Assembly: GCA_003550275.1 (NCBI GenBank)
Contig: QXCW01000002.1
Location: forward strand, 806,001-870,000
Reading direction: 5' to 3'
DNA: 64,000 nucleotides
Source of the DNA: Flavobacteriaceae bacterium MAR_2010_72
Lineage (GTDB): Bacteria > Bacteroidota > Bacteroidia > Flavobacteriales > Flavobacteriaceae
Shown: positions 36,856 to 46,759 of the stretch, piece by piece
Layout of the letters: each line of letters starts with the position of its first letter
Position numbering within the stretch: the stretch's first letter is position 1
The notes under the pieces: generated by a model
Seen by the model: the letters and a program-made list of their open reading frames with translations, nothing else
Database searches by the model: none
What the model was told of the DNA's origin: nothing
Translations under genes and position numbers: made by a program

Positions 36856-38631
36856 ATGAATTTTCAAAAAATCTTATCCAGCCATGTAATTCAAGCAGTA
36901 AAAACGATTTTTAATGCAGAAATAGATGGGGTTGAATTTCAAGCCACCCGTAAAGAATTTGCAGGTGATATCACACTTGTAGTCTTTTCTCTTCTAAAGG
37001 TTGTAAAAGGTAATCCGGTTCAAATTGGAGAACAAATAGGTCAATATTTAGTTGATCATGTTAATGATGTTAAGGCTTTTAACGTGGTTAAGGGATTTTT
37101 GAACATAGAAATATCAGATGCTTATTATTTTAAGGCTTTTAATGCCATGAAGGCTGATGATCCTTACGGATTTGTCTCTCCAAACCCAAAAGATAAAGCC
37201 ATAATGGTTGAGTATTCTTCCCCAAACACTAACAAACCCTTGCATCTTGGTCATATCAGAAATAATTTGTTAGGCTATAGTGTTGCCGAAATTTTAAAGG
37301 CTTCGGGTAAAAAAGTCTATAAAACTCAAATCATTAACGATCGAGGTATTCACATTTGTAAAAGTATGTTGGCCTGGAAACGTTTTGGAAATGGTGAAAC
37401 TCCTGAAAATACAGGGTTAAAAGGCGACAAGTTGGTTGGTAACTATTATGTGAAGTTTGATCAAGAATATAAAAAAGAAATCAATCATTTAGTTGCTAAT
37501 GGAGTAAATGAGGAAGATGCTAAAAAACAAGCACCAATTTTAATTGAAGCTCAAAATATGCTCCAAAAGTGGGAAGCAGGTGATGAAGAAGTGGTTGCCC
37601 TTTGGAAAACAATGAATAGTTGGGTGTATGAAGGTTTCAATAAAACCTATAAAAATTTAGGTGCTGATTTTGATGTGCTTTATTACGAAAGTGACACCTA
37701 TTTATTGGGCAAGGAATTTGTTGCTGAAGGTTTAAAGTCGGGTGTATTCTTAAAAAAGGACGATGGCTCTGTGTGGTGCGATCTCACCAGCGATGGATTG
37801 GACGAAAAAATAGTACAGCGATCGGACGGTACTGCAGTTTACATGACCCAGGATATTGGTACAGCCATTCAGCGTATAAAAGATTATCCAGATGTTGGCG
37901 GTATGGTTTACACCGTTGGTAATGAGCAGGATTATCATTTTAAGGTCTTGTTTTTGATCCTAAAAAAACTGGGCTTTGAATGGGCCAAAAATCTTTACCA
38001 TTTAAGCTATGGTATGGTAGATTTGCCAAGCGGAAAAATGAAGAGTCGAGAAGGCACCGTTGTAGATGCCGATGATCTCATCATTGAAATGACAAGTACA
38101 GCACAAGAGATTTCAGAAGAATTGGGTAAACTGGATGGCTATTCAGAGGATGAAAAACAAGAGCTTTATAAAACGATTGGTCTTGGTGCACTTAAATATT
38201 ATATTTTAAAAGTAGATCCACGTAAGCGTATTTTGTTCGACCCTAAAGAATCTATTGATTTTCAAGGGAATACAGGCCCATTTATACAATATACTTACGC
38301 CAGAATACAATCCATACTTCGTAAGGCTGATATTGATCTTAACCAAACCGTTGAGCTTTCACTTCATGAAAAAGAAAAAGAATTGTTGAAACAAATTCAG
38401 CTATTTCCTGAAGTTATTCAAAATGCGGCAGAAAGCCATAGCCCAGCATTAATTGCCAACTATACCTATGATTTAGTAAAAGAATTCAATTCGTTTTACC
38501 AAAATGTATCCATTCTTGGTGCTGATACACAAGTAGAAAAGGTTTTTAGAGTGCAGTTATCCAATGCAGTGGCGACCATTATTAAAAATGCGTTTGGCCT
38601 TTTGGGAATCCATGTCCCTAAACGGATGTAG
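36856..38631 (+). CDS. argS: Arginine-tRNA ligase
   Basis: 591 residues, class I synthetase. The HIGH-type motif is in SSPNTNKPLHLGHIRN (about residues 120-135) and a KMSKS-like loop in SGKMKSREG (about residue 394). The DALR anticodon-binding domain is C-terminal (IQYTYARIQSILRKA onward). Cytoplasmic; charges tRNA-Arg. Full length, own promoter. Confidence 0.98.
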   Translation: MNFQKILSSHVIQAVKTIFNAEIDGVEFQATRKEFAGDITLVVFSLLKVVKGNPVQIGEQIGQYLVDHVNDVKAFNVVKGFLNIEISDAYYFKAFNAMKADDPYGFVSPNPKDKAIMVEYSSPNTNKPLHLGHIRNNLLGYSVAEILKASGKKVYKTQIINDRGIHICKSMLAWKRFGNGETPENTGLKGDKLVGNYYVKFDQEYKKEINHLVANGVNEEDAKKQAPILIEAQNMLQKWEAGDEEVVALWKTMNSWVYEGFNKTYKNLGADFDVLYYESDTYLLGKEFVAEGLKSGVFLKKDDGSVWCDLTSDGLDEKIVQRSDGTAVYMTQDIGTAIQRIKDYPDVGGMVYTVGNEQDYHFKVLFLILKKLGFEWAKNLYHLSYGMVDLPSGKMKSREGTVVDADDLIIEMTSTAQEISEELGKLDGYSEDEKQELYKTIGLGALKYYILKVDPRKRILFDPKESIDFQGNTGPFIQYTYARIQSILRKADIDLNQTVELSLHEKEKELLKQIQLFPEVIQNAAESHSPALIANYTYDLVKEFNSFYQNVSILGADTQVEKVFRVQLSNAVATIIKNAFGLLGIHVPKRM

Positions 38632-38843
38632 TATTGCAAATCAATCCTAACTTGTTTTAAAAAAATGGGCATAGTTTTATCTTCATTTTCTTTATCTTCT
38701 TTTTTATCCACCATCTCAATGAGATGTTTAGGTAATTTATCTTTTGTGTAAAATCGTATAGGCACTGGCAAAACAGAGGATAGTAAAATTAATGACACTA
38801 AAGCCAAGAACCTAAATATGCGCCAATAGGTGTGGCGACTTGC
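38632..38843 (-). pseudogene. Possible remnant of a membrane-protein gene
   Basis: A minus-strand frame, open from 38843 to 38496, has a protein-like first half: YWRIFRFLALVSLILLSS, then a Pro-rich turn and an acidic/basic tail (DKKEDKENEDK). The rest runs antisense into the end of argS and is not credible as protein. No ATG starts it. It reads like the surviving piece of a larger gene; a chance ORF is the alternative. Confidence 0.3.
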
Positions 38844-39000
38844 TTAATTTGAATTAATGGTGATGCTTCTTAAGGCTAAAAGAAGCTGGGTGATGTTAGA
38901 TCATCAAATTTAAATGGGACAAGAAGGAAGTTATATATTTGGAAATCAGGCAAATTCTAATATGTTGTAATGGAATGAATCTATCTTCAAAGTCTTTAAG

Positions 39001-39260
39001 CTACGTAAACTCTAAAATGTCTTTATAATTTAAAAGGAGGGTTAGGTTTTGGTTATAGAAACCCTTATAATAATTTCTTTCATTATGGATTAAATCCGAG
39101 TAGAGAATAAAAGAAACTCGGTCACTACCTGCTATGAATATGACTAATTCGGTAGCATTTTTTTGTATGTTACTGTTTGCGCAGTTCCCGAAAAAGATGC
39201 AACACCTACTAAAAGAGTAGTAAGGAAAAGTAGTTTATTTAACCTTTTAAGAACCTTCAT
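39001..39260 (-). pseudogene. Frameshifted small secreted-protein gene
   Basis: From ATG 39260 the frame reads a good signal peptide (MKVLKRLNKLLFLTTLLVGV...GTAQ) and TVTYKK, then meets a stop four codons later. The break is at a run of seven A (plus-strand T7 at 39158-39164). With one more A the reading continues as NATELVIFIAGSDRVSFILY... to a stop at 39001, giving a protein of about 85 residues. No family recognised. It is a recent frameshift, a slippage-switchable gene, or a sequencing error. Confidence 0.55.
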
Positions 39261-39411
39261 GATTTAAAGATACAAAACGTGTTGAGTTAATAAAATATTT
39301 AAATTTTTTCGTAACGTAAACAAGCTCAAGATTTTTCTGCTTAAAATCATTAAAAATTCGTAACTTTAGTAGACGTTTTCCCGTATTATTTATAACTAAA
39401 AAATTGAAGTC

Positions 39412-40680
39412 ATGAAAGCTGTTGCTCATCAAGGTTTTTTCTCAAAGCTGTTGTGTTGTTCCATGGTTCTGATGTCATATGTTGTATTGGCACAGGACGG
39501 ATATGCTGAATATAAAGGTATTGTTATTGATTCCGAATCAAAAAAACCTTTGGAGGCCGTAATGCTGAATATCAAAAACACGAATATTGCTACGGTGACT
39601 AATGTGGATGGTCAGTTTGTTTTAAAAGTAACTGAAGCTACTAAAGAACGCAAAGTTGTATTTTCTATTTTGGGTTACCAAACAAAGGAAGTGGATTTGA
39701 GTGATCTAATTGATCAAGATACAGAAATAGCGCTTAAACCATCACTAACTGAACTTTCGCAAGTTAATGTTACCAATTTCAAAAATGCTGAAGCATTAGT
39801 TCGTAAAGTTTTTGAGAATAAATCCAAGAATAACCTGGATAAACCAGTATTAATGACAGCTTTTTATCGTGAAACCATTAAAAAGCGAAATCGTGATGTG
39901 TCTTTAACAGAAGCGGTTGTTAATCTCTATAAACAACCCTATACTAACAATGCAAGAGACGTAATGGCGCTTCATAAAGCCAGAAAAAGTACTGATTATA
40001 AAATTTTGGATACTCTAGCCTTTAAATTACAGGGCGGTCCGTTTTCAACGCTTTATTTGGATATCATGAAATATCCAGAATATATTTTTTCAAATGAAAC
40101 TATAGGCGATTATAACTACAGTTTTGAACCACCATCTACAGTTAACGACAAGTTGGTTTATGTGGTGAAGTTTAATAAAAAGGATGACGGGACACCTTTA
40201 GGTTATAGAGGAAAACTCTATATAGACGCAAATTCATTAGCATTAACCAGCGCCACTTACGCACTTAATATTGAAGACAAGCGAAGCGCCAGTGAGTACT
40301 TTGTAAGAAAAAAACCCAGAGATGTAGTTACTTATCCAACTGAAGCTTCGTATAAAGTGAATTATCAGGAAAAAGAAGGTAAATGGTACTATAGTTACGG
40401 TAGTGTTAATCTAACTTTTAAGGTTAATAAAAAACGAAAACTGTTCAATTCGGTGTATTCCATAGCCAGCGAGATGGCCGTAACCGATTGGGAAACGGCG
40501 TACTCAACGGATGTGGTTTCCATTCCTAAAGATCGCATACGCCCGAACATCATTATAAGTGATGCCATTTCGGGGTTTTCAGATCCTGACTTTTGGGGTG
40601 CATACAATCTTATTGAACCTGATAAATCAATAGAATCAGCCATCGACAAAATTCGAAGAAAATTAAGACGTGAAGATTAG
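39412..40680 (+). CDS. Secreted carboxypeptidase-regulatory-like domain protein
   Basis: 422 residues: signal peptide (about 1-28, ending VVLAQ), a CarboxypepD_reg-like beta-sandwich (about 32-110; YKGIVIDSESKKPLEAVMLNI, FSILGYQTKEVDL), then a roughly 300-residue domain of mixed strands without a recognised name. This architecture is widespread in Bacteroidota, related to the N-terminal part of TonB-dependent receptors but with no barrel. Periplasmic or outer-membrane-associated. Ends with a basic helix. Monocistronic; convergent with the DinB gene. Confidence 0.85.
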   Translation: MKAVAHQGFFSKLLCCSMVLMSYVVLAQDGYAEYKGIVIDSESKKPLEAVMLNIKNTNIATVTNVDGQFVLKVTEATKERKVVFSILGYQTKEVDLSDLIDQDTEIALKPSLTELSQVNVTNFKNAEALVRKVFENKSKNNLDKPVLMTAFYRETIKKRNRDVSLTEAVVNLYKQPYTNNARDVMALHKARKSTDYKILDTLAFKLQGGPFSTLYLDIMKYPEYIFSNETIGDYNYSFEPPSTVNDKLVYVVKFNKKDDGTPLGYRGKLYIDANSLALTSATYALNIEDKRSASEYFVRKKPRDVVTYPTEASYKVNYQEKEGKWYYSYGSVNLTFKVNKKRKLFNSVYSIASEMAVTDWETAYSTDVVSIPKDRIRPNIIISDAISGFSDPDFWGAYNLIEPDKSIESAIDKIRRKLRRED

Positions 40681-40715
40681 CGCTTCAAACGCATTAATGA
40701 ATTTTGGGTTACAGT

Positions 40716-41261
40716 TCAAAATTTACCTTTGTGATTGAGTGCCTGCCTGATATGTGCCAAATGGTGGCGACTATGCCAAGCATAAATACAAATAGTTTGT
40801 TCTAAATTAAATCGCTTACCGTGTTCAGGGTGAATATAGTCGCGTTTCAGATCATCAGCACTTAAACTGCGCAATACTAGTGTGAGTTTTGCATGCAATC
40901 CTTTTAAAAGCATTAGGGAGTTTTTAAGATCATTTGTATTGCCATCAACAAGTTTTGCCCATCGATCTTCAAAATAAGGTTTAATAGTTGGCGTATCTTC
41001 CGTAAGGGCTAGTTTAAAGCGAATAATACTGTTCATATGACTGTCAGAGCAGTGATGCACCACTTGTTTTATAGTCCAACCATCAGGACGGTAAACCCAA
41101 TTGAGTTGTTCGTTTGACAAATCTCGGGTTAAGGATTCAACAGCTTCTGGAAATTGTTCAATGGTAGTTATCCAATCCGAAATTTGAGCCTTGCTAATGG
41201 TATCCGAAATTTCTAGCTCACCAATCGGGTGTTTTAATAGGTGTAATTCTTCACGAGTCAT
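40716..41261 (-). CDS. DinB/YfiT family metal-dependent transferase
   Basis: 181 residues, a four-helix DinB fold. The three metal-binding histidines appear in VVHHCSDSHMN (about residues 66-76) and HSRHHLAHI near the C-terminus. Close in length and motif to the YfiT group, which includes bacillithiol-dependent transferases; the thiol used here is unknown. Confidence 0.88.
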   Translation of the reverse strand: MTREELHLLKHPIGELEISDTISKAQISDWITTIEQFPEAVESLTRDLSNEQLNWVYRPDGWTIKQVVHHCSDSHMNSIIRFKLALTEDTPTIKPYFEDRWAKLVDGNTNDLKNSLMLLKGLHAKLTLVLRSLSADDLKRDYIHPEHGKRFNLEQTICIYAWHSRHHLAHIRQALNHKGKF

Positions 41262-41308
41262 GTTCTGAAAATTTTCTAATAAAGGTATGTTATTTTCAGA
41301 TTTAAACT

Positions 41309-43852
41309 TTAAAAGTTAATTCTTAAACTAAAATTTGGGGTTAAACCAAGTGAAGTATTGTTAATCTCTATGGCTTCATTTGAGTTATTAGGATTTACTT
41401 CGTAATACCGGTTAATATTATTTTTTCGATCAGTTAGATTGATAACACCAGCTCTTAATGAAGCTTTTATAGCTTCTGAAAACGCAAAACTATAGTTCAC
41501 AGACGCATCCAGTCGTAAAAACTCATCCAATCGTTCGCTGTTTGGCGTGTCATAGTTCACAAAGATTGAATTTCCGTTTTGTACAGTTTCATTGCCTTCA
41601 ACAGGTTTTGTATAAGGTTTTCCAGTTCGCCAAATACCACCAAGAGATACTTGCAAATCATCCAGAAGATCATAGTTAAATGCTAGTGAAAGTGAATGCC
41701 TAATGTCTACATTATTAGGGAATTTTGAAGGCGTAAAGGTCTCGAATTCGTAATCGTTGGTGCTGTAGGTATAACTTAACCACGTACTGTAAACATCAGC
41801 CGTTTTATTGGCTAGGAATTCTATGCCTTTTGCTGTATAGCTTCCAGAAGCATTTACATATTGAAAGTTATTGTAAAACCCTTGATTAGAAGCTGTGATA
41901 CCGTCAACTAACTTGTAAAATGAAGTGACTTCAATATTTAAATTGTTTTGGTTGAATTCCACTCCAAACGATCCTTGTTTACTTGTTGCAATTGGAATTG
42001 AACCATTGTCTGCCAATACCCATCTGCGGTTTTCAACACCAAGGAAGTCTTCCTGAAAATCGACTTTCTGTGTAGCAGATTGGTTTTTAAACTCACCTTC
42101 CAATTTCAAAGCCAATCTATTGGATAGCTTTTGCCTAATGTTTAGTCGTGGCTCAATTAAAAGTTTGTCAAATTTCTGAAAGTAATTAACGCGTACTCCA
42201 GCTCTAAAATACGTTTTGTTTTTTCTGTACTCAACTTCAGAGAATAGGGCATGATTAATAAGTACATCTTTTTTGGTAAGTTCGTATTCAGGAGAACTCA
42301 CGGTGGTTTCATTCAAAATACCTGTTTCATTGAGCTGATAGCCTGATAACACATTCAAATTTGGATCAAGGGTTAAGGTGGAATTGATTTTGATTCCAGT
42401 ATCAAGCACTTCATTGCTTTGGGTTAAACGTTGGTCTGTTTCAACTCTGTAGTCTGTTGCATCCACATTATATTTTGAATAATACCCAGTAAGTTGTGTG
42501 CTAAAATTGTCGGTCCATTGTCCGTTCCATTGTAACCCATAGCCTAAATTAGTTTGCGATAAGTTGCTGGTCTTGGATTCTGTGGTATTTTCTGAAGTTG
42601 TAAAACTTTCGGCATAGTCTAAATTATTAGTGATACCGATAAGGTTTGCCCTAAAGCTGTGATTATCGTTTAGATCTACAAGTAATTTAGCGGTGTAATC
42701 ATAAAACATAAAATCTGATGAGGTTTCAGCATTTGCATTATTGTCTGAAGGCGTATTGATTTCACTGTCTTGAAAACTTCTATTAAAGTAATTATCATAG
42801 GTAGGCGTGCTAAACACATCTGTAAATGAACGTCGACCAGAAATGTGAAAAGCCACATTCTTGGTGATTGGGACTTCTAAAAAAGCGTCGGTACTAATTA
42901 AGTTTAATCCAGTACCTCCATTTATTTTTGAGTTGATCTTATCTTTAGTGAAAATATTGATAGTACTCGATACGCCGTCACTATATTGGGTACTAGTACC
43001 GTTTTTTGTAACGATAACTTTGTCGGTTAAGTACGGATTATAGGCTGATATCAACCCGAAAAAATGCCCAGAATGGTACATTTTAATGCCATCCCAAAGT
43101 ACAAGGTTTTGATCATTGGTGCCACCTCTAACATTGATATTGGCTATACTTTCGTCCACGCTTTCTACACCTGGAAGTGCCTGTATGGATTGTAAAATAT
43201 CAGGCTCTATTAAACCGGGTAAAATCCCAAAAGCTTCAGTATTTAAAACTGTACTTCCATCAATTAATTTTTGGAGTCCTGTGGTTAAGAATTTGGTGAT
43301 AAGCACCCGGTTTAAGGTTTCACGTACTTCTCCCAACAAAATACGTTTACAAGTACTATCGGGCGAAAACAATTGTTTAGCATCAACTTGTTTGGTCTCA
43401 AATCCTAAAAAGGAGATGGTCAAGACAGAATTGGCAGAAATGTTCTCGAGTTTGAATAGGCCTTCAGTATTGGCTATGGCGCCTGTATAGGTGTTATTAA
43501 CCGCTATAGTAGCTCCAAATAGAGGTGTGGCATTTTCTAAACTAATTACATACCCACAAATATTGATTTGCTTATCAATGACCGAAACAGTAATATATCT
43601 ATCATCTAATAATTTAAAATTGAGTAATGTTTTAGAATTTAAGTAGGTAATGGTTTCCTGTAAAGTTAAAGAAGGATCAGGCTTTTCAATAAAAATATCC
43701 TTGACATCATTAACGGCATAAGATACCTTGACATCAAATTGGGTTTCTAAAACAGTAATCACCTCTTCTAACGGAATGGTTGGAGTATTGGTTTGAGCCA
43801 TTCCTAGGCTTGAAACTGAAAGCAAAATGTATAAAAAACACCTATTTACCAT
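41309..43852 (-). CDS. TonB-dependent receptor with STN and regulatory domains (cassette A)
   Basis: 847 residues from the ATG at 43852, chosen because it starts the signal peptide (MVNRCFLYILLSVSSLGMAQ) with a short overlap of fecR; an ATG at 43882 is possible. Domains: STN signalling domain (about 22-95), CarboxypepD_reg sandwich (about 100-180), plug (about 205-320; VRGGTNDQNLVLWDGIKMYHSGHFFG), then a 22-strand-type barrel ending in an aromatic residue (FSLRINF). The STN domain contacts FecR across the periplasm and marks this as a signal-transducing receptor. It is paralogous to the receptor of cassette B. Ligand unknown. Confidence 0.93.
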   Translation of the reverse strand: MVNRCFLYILLSVSSLGMAQTNTPTIPLEEVITVLETQFDVKVSYAVNDVKDIFIEKPDPSLTLQETITYLNSKTLLNFKLLDDRYITVSVIDKQINICGYVISLENATPLFGATIAVNNTYTGAIANTEGLFKLENISANSVLTISFLGFETKQVDAKQLFSPDSTCKRILLGEVRETLNRVLITKFLTTGLQKLIDGSTVLNTEAFGILPGLIEPDILQSIQALPGVESVDESIANINVRGGTNDQNLVLWDGIKMYHSGHFFGLISAYNPYLTDKVIVTKNGTSTQYSDGVSSTINIFTKDKINSKINGGTGLNLISTDAFLEVPITKNVAFHISGRRSFTDVFSTPTYDNYFNRSFQDSEINTPSDNNANAETSSDFMFYDYTAKLLVDLNDNHSFRANLIGITNNLDYAESFTTSENTTESKTSNLSQTNLGYGLQWNGQWTDNFSTQLTGYYSKYNVDATDYRVETDQRLTQSNEVLDTGIKINSTLTLDPNLNVLSGYQLNETGILNETTVSSPEYELTKKDVLINHALFSEVEYRKNKTYFRAGVRVNYFQKFDKLLIEPRLNIRQKLSNRLALKLEGEFKNQSATQKVDFQEDFLGVENRRWVLADNGSIPIATSKQGSFGVEFNQNNLNIEVTSFYKLVDGITASNQGFYNNFQYVNASGSYTAKGIEFLANKTADVYSTWLSYTYSTNDYEFETFTPSKFPNNVDIRHSLSLAFNYDLLDDLQVSLGGIWRTGKPYTKPVEGNETVQNGNSIFVNYDTPNSERLDEFLRLDASVNYSFAFSEAIKASLRAGVINLTDRKNNINRYYEVNPNNSNEAIEINNTSLGLTPNFSLRINF

Positions 43853-44753
43853 TGTACTGATAGAATATAACATTTTTTCCATCCAATTTATAGCTTAATT
43901 TTAGGGGAATTGTCACAGATTCTAGAGCAGTGGCTTTGTTGTCATGTGTAAATGTTCCCGTATATAATTGGTTGGTATCAATACCATCAATTTGTATGTT
44001 TATGTCGTATTGCCGCTCGAGTTCATCAATAACTTGTGCTAAAGGTACTCTATTAAAACTTGATTCAGACTGCATCCACGAAGGTTTTAAAGAAGAAACG
44101 TCCTTAAAATGCTCGATAGTTCCATTGATGACCCTAAAAATGTTTCCTTTAGAAAGTTTAACTGTTTCATTGTTGTAAGTAACACTAACCAATCCTTCAT
44201 AACAATGCACTTCAAAATAGTTATCGCGTTCTTTTACATTGAATTGTGTCCCTAAAACCTTAACAATACCGGCAGTGGTGTTTACGCTAAAAGTTTGTCC
44301 TTTACTCACTTTAAAAAAGGCTTCACCATCCAGATCCAGATCTCTTTTATTTTGCCAAGTTTTTTTATTGAAACTCAAAACAGATTCGGCATTTAAAATT
44401 ACTTCAGAATTGTCAGGTAAACTTAATAGTCGAGTTTCTGCAAGTTCTGTTTTAAAGGTCTGTTGTGTGTTAAAAAACAAAAAGTAGGATGAGGTTAATA
44501 ATATTGCTATTACAGCAGCAACCTTCATGATGGATTTATAATTGAAGTGGATGACTTTACCTGCTTTTTTAGTATGCTTGGCCTTAAATGCTTCAAGAGC
44601 TTTTTGAGCATCTAATTTTGGGGCTTCCAATTGAGATGCGTAATAGCCAATCTTTTCTAAAGCTTTAAAATCATCAGACTGTTTTAAGTCCTTTAATTCG
44701 GCCTCTGAAAGTTCGTTATCAAACCATTTTAATATGTCTTTTTCGCTATTCAT
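43842..44753 (-). CDS. FecR-type anti-sigma factor (cassette A)
   Basis: 303 residues: cytoplasmic N-terminus that should hold the sigma factor, one transmembrane helix (about 76-94), a periplasmic FecR domain (LDLDGEAFFKVSKG, VKVLGTQFNVKERDNYFEVHCYEG) and a C-terminal DUF4974-type STN-like domain. It overlaps the receptor gene by about 11 bp. A GGGTA motif about 40 bp upstream probably marks an ECF-dependent promoter. Confidence 0.95.
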   Translation of the reverse strand: MNSEKDILKWFDNELSEAELKDLKQSDDFKALEKIGYYASQLEAPKLDAQKALEAFKAKHTKKAGKVIHFNYKSIMKVAAVIAILLTSSYFLFFNTQQTFKTELAETRLLSLPDNSEVILNAESVLSFNKKTWQNKRDLDLDGEAFFKVSKGQTFSVNTTAGIVKVLGTQFNVKERDNYFEVHCYEGLVSVTYNNETVKLSKGNIFRVINGTIEHFKDVSSLKPSWMQSESSFNRVPLAQVIDELERQYDINIQIDGIDTNQLYTGTFTHDNKATALESVTIPLKLSYKLDGKNVIFYQYNGK

Positions 44754-44784
44754 CGTTTACTATTCTGTAAATAAGACAACTATT

Positions 44785-44803
44785 GTTTTTTTTACCCTAC
44801 GGA
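44785..44803 (-). promoter_or_regulatory. GGGTA motif before fecR of cassette A
   Basis: On the minus strand reads CCGTAGGGTAAAAAAAAC, with GGGTA at 44797-44793, 40 bp before the fecR ATG. The same motif at the same distance precedes fecR of cassette B, so it is a candidate recognition or start element for the ECF sigma factors. Confidence 0.55.
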
Positions 44804-44816
44804 AAAGTTTAACTTT

Positions 44817-45332
44817 TTATAAATTTTTTATTTGTCGCCTTAAAATTTGCAATGCACCAGACATTCTCTTTTCTACCGTTTTTTGCGATATGCCTAAAAT
44901 TTCGGCAATTTCCCTGTATTTTTTTCCATCAATCCGATTCATTAAAAAAACTTCACGTTGATCTTCACTTAAATCCGAAATGGCATTTTGGAGCTTTTGC
45001 TTAAACTCCTCTTCTTCCATAATATATTCAGGACTCTGATTGTCTTTATCCTTATATGGTGAAGCTTTTGCATATTTTAAAACCACCTTTTGGTGTTTAA
45101 CCGTATTTAAGAATAAATTATTAACGGTAGTAAATAAATAGGTTTTGGCTTTGTTTACATCTATTTTTGAGCAATTTTCCCAAATTTTGGCAAAAGCCTC
45201 TTGAACTAAATCTAATGCCGCATCGCTATTACCACATTTATAAAACGCAAAATTACTTGCAGATTGTAAATGCTTGACATAAAAATCGTTGAAATATGAA
45301 TCATTACATAGATTGTGTTCAGAGTTGTTCAT
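44817..45332 (-). CDS. ECF sigma factor (cassette A)
   Basis: 171 residues with sigma region 2 (about 20-90; ALDLVQEAFAKIWENC) and region 4 (about 115-168; LSEDQREVFLMNRIDGKKYREIAEILGIS). No extra domains. Expected to be held by the FecR protein encoded 63 bp downstream and released when the receptor is loaded. It is divergent from the cassette A lipoprotein. Confidence 0.95.
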   Translation of the reverse strand: MNNSEHNLCNDSYFNDFYVKHLQSASNFAFYKCGNSDAALDLVQEAFAKIWENCSKIDVNKAKTYLFTTVNNLFLNTVKHQKVVLKYAKASPYKDKDNQSPEYIMEEEEFKQKLQNAISDLSEDQREVFLMNRIDGKKYREIAEILGISQKTVEKRMSGALQILRRQIKNL

Positions 45333-45597
45333 ATACTACTTTGGGATATTTTTACCATTGCAATATTATAACAATTTAAGATAATTAGACAGTGCTATAT
45401 GATTAAAATTAGTATCAAATCAAAGTGCTGTTGTTTTTTGTTTAATTTAAATCACAGATTATCAAATACTTATATATTAATATCAAAAAAAGTCAAAAAA
45501 GTATAGGGAAAAATAGAAGATGGTTGTCTTACTAATAGAACGGCAAAATAAATTGCTGTGAAAAAGAAAAATAACCCAAATTATAAAAATTAGAATT

Positions 45598-46650
45598 ATG
45601 AAAACGATCAAAAGTATTTTAGGAATTAGTTTAATAGCTTTATTGAGTTTTACGTCCTGTCAAGACGAAATTGACAATCAAATTGGGGAAAACCCAAACA
45701 CCAATGATGCCAATTCGGTAGCCGCCAGTAATTACAAACGTACCGCGATGCACGATGGTTCATTTGATGATTTTTTAGATGGCAACTCTTGTTCATCTAT
45801 ATTATTGCCTGTGATTGCAACCGTAAATGGAACCCAAGTTTCTGTTATAAGTCAATCAGATTATCAACAAGTTCTAAATATTTTAGGACAGTTTAATACC
45901 GATGATGATCAGGTGACTTTACAATTTCCTTTTACAGTGAGATTGAGCAATTATACTGAAGTTTTAGTGACATCTCAAGGAGAATACGATGCTATTATAA
46001 GCGCATGTGAAGCTGCTGAAGCTGAAGGAAAAGATGCCATTTCATGTCTGGACATTGAATTTCCAATTACCATTTTGACCTATAATTTAAATTTTGAGCA
46101 AACAGGTAGTTTAGTCATCCAGTCTGAACAACAATTATTCGCTTATATGGACAATTTAGGTAATGATGAATTATTTTCAATCAGTTATCCAATTAGCATC
46201 ATGTTCAGTAACGGAACTTCTGCAAGTGTAGACAGTGATGCTAGTTTACAATCAAGTATTAATGATTGTTTAGAAGAGCAAGATGCCGAAGAAGAAGCTG
46301 AAGAACGTGCTGATGCTCTTGAACAAATATTAGTTGACGGTACGTTTAAAGTACAGTCGTTTGTAAATTCAGGAGTTGAATCTGCTAATAATTATGCAGA
46401 GTTTACTATCGATTTTGCTAATGACTTAACGGTCAAGGCCGACAATGTAGTGAATGCTCTAGTTGCTGATGTTGAAGGAACTTACGCAGTAACTTCACAA
46501 ACTGAAGTGTTCTTAAGTTTGAACTTTAGTGGTTCAACATCATTTAACCTCTTAAATCATACTTGGGAAGTAACCAGTTTTAGTAGCACATCAATTTCAT
46601 TGAAGAGTACTACAAATGCTGCAGTGACTTTAGTTTTGACACAGATTTAA
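45598..46650 (+). CDS. Lipoprotein of the cassette-linked family, short form (cassette A)
   Basis: 350 residues. Lipobox at SFTSC (Cys20). The N-terminal two thirds match the cassette B lipoprotein: DGSFDDFLDGNSC, LPVIATVNGTQVSV, FPFTVRLSNYTEVLV, CLDIEFPITILTYNLNF, SISYPISIMFSNGT. Three similar FP-I-T strands suggest a repeated beta domain. One C-terminal beta module of about 105 residues follows (GTFKVQSF...), resembling the lipocalin-like repeats of the B protein. No known family is recognised. Divergent position next to sigma suggests it is the partner or target of this signalling system. Confidence 0.8.
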   Translation: MKTIKSILGISLIALLSFTSCQDEIDNQIGENPNTNDANSVAASNYKRTAMHDGSFDDFLDGNSCSSILLPVIATVNGTQVSVISQSDYQQVLNILGQFNTDDDQVTLQFPFTVRLSNYTEVLVTSQGEYDAIISACEAAEAEGKDAISCLDIEFPITILTYNLNFEQTGSLVIQSEQQLFAYMDNLGNDELFSISYPISIMFSNGTSASVDSDASLQSSINDCLEEQDAEEEAEERADALEQILVDGTFKVQSFVNSGVESANNYAEFTIDFANDLTVKADNVVNALVADVEGTYAVTSQTEVFLSLNFSGSTSFNLLNHTWEVTSFSSTSISLKSTTNAAVTLVLTQI

Positions 46651-46691
46651 TACCTATTTAGTTAGTTGGTTAGTTAGCCACATGTTATGGG

Positions 46692-46722
46692 AAACAGCTG
46701 TCGGACGATCTGGCAGCTGTTT
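46692..46722 (+). terminator. Hairpin after the cassette A lipoprotein
   Basis: AAACAGCTG (46692-46700) and CAGCTGTTT (46714-46722) form a perfect 9-bp stem. The following T-run is weak, so it could also be an mRNA-stabilising hairpin. Confidence 0.6.
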
Positions 46723-46759
46723 AATTTGAAATTTAATATTAAAATAAAAGTAAATTATT

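Noticed and set aside
43116-43490. 124-aa plus-strand ORF
   Set aside because: Antisense to the plug and sandwich domains of the cassette A receptor.
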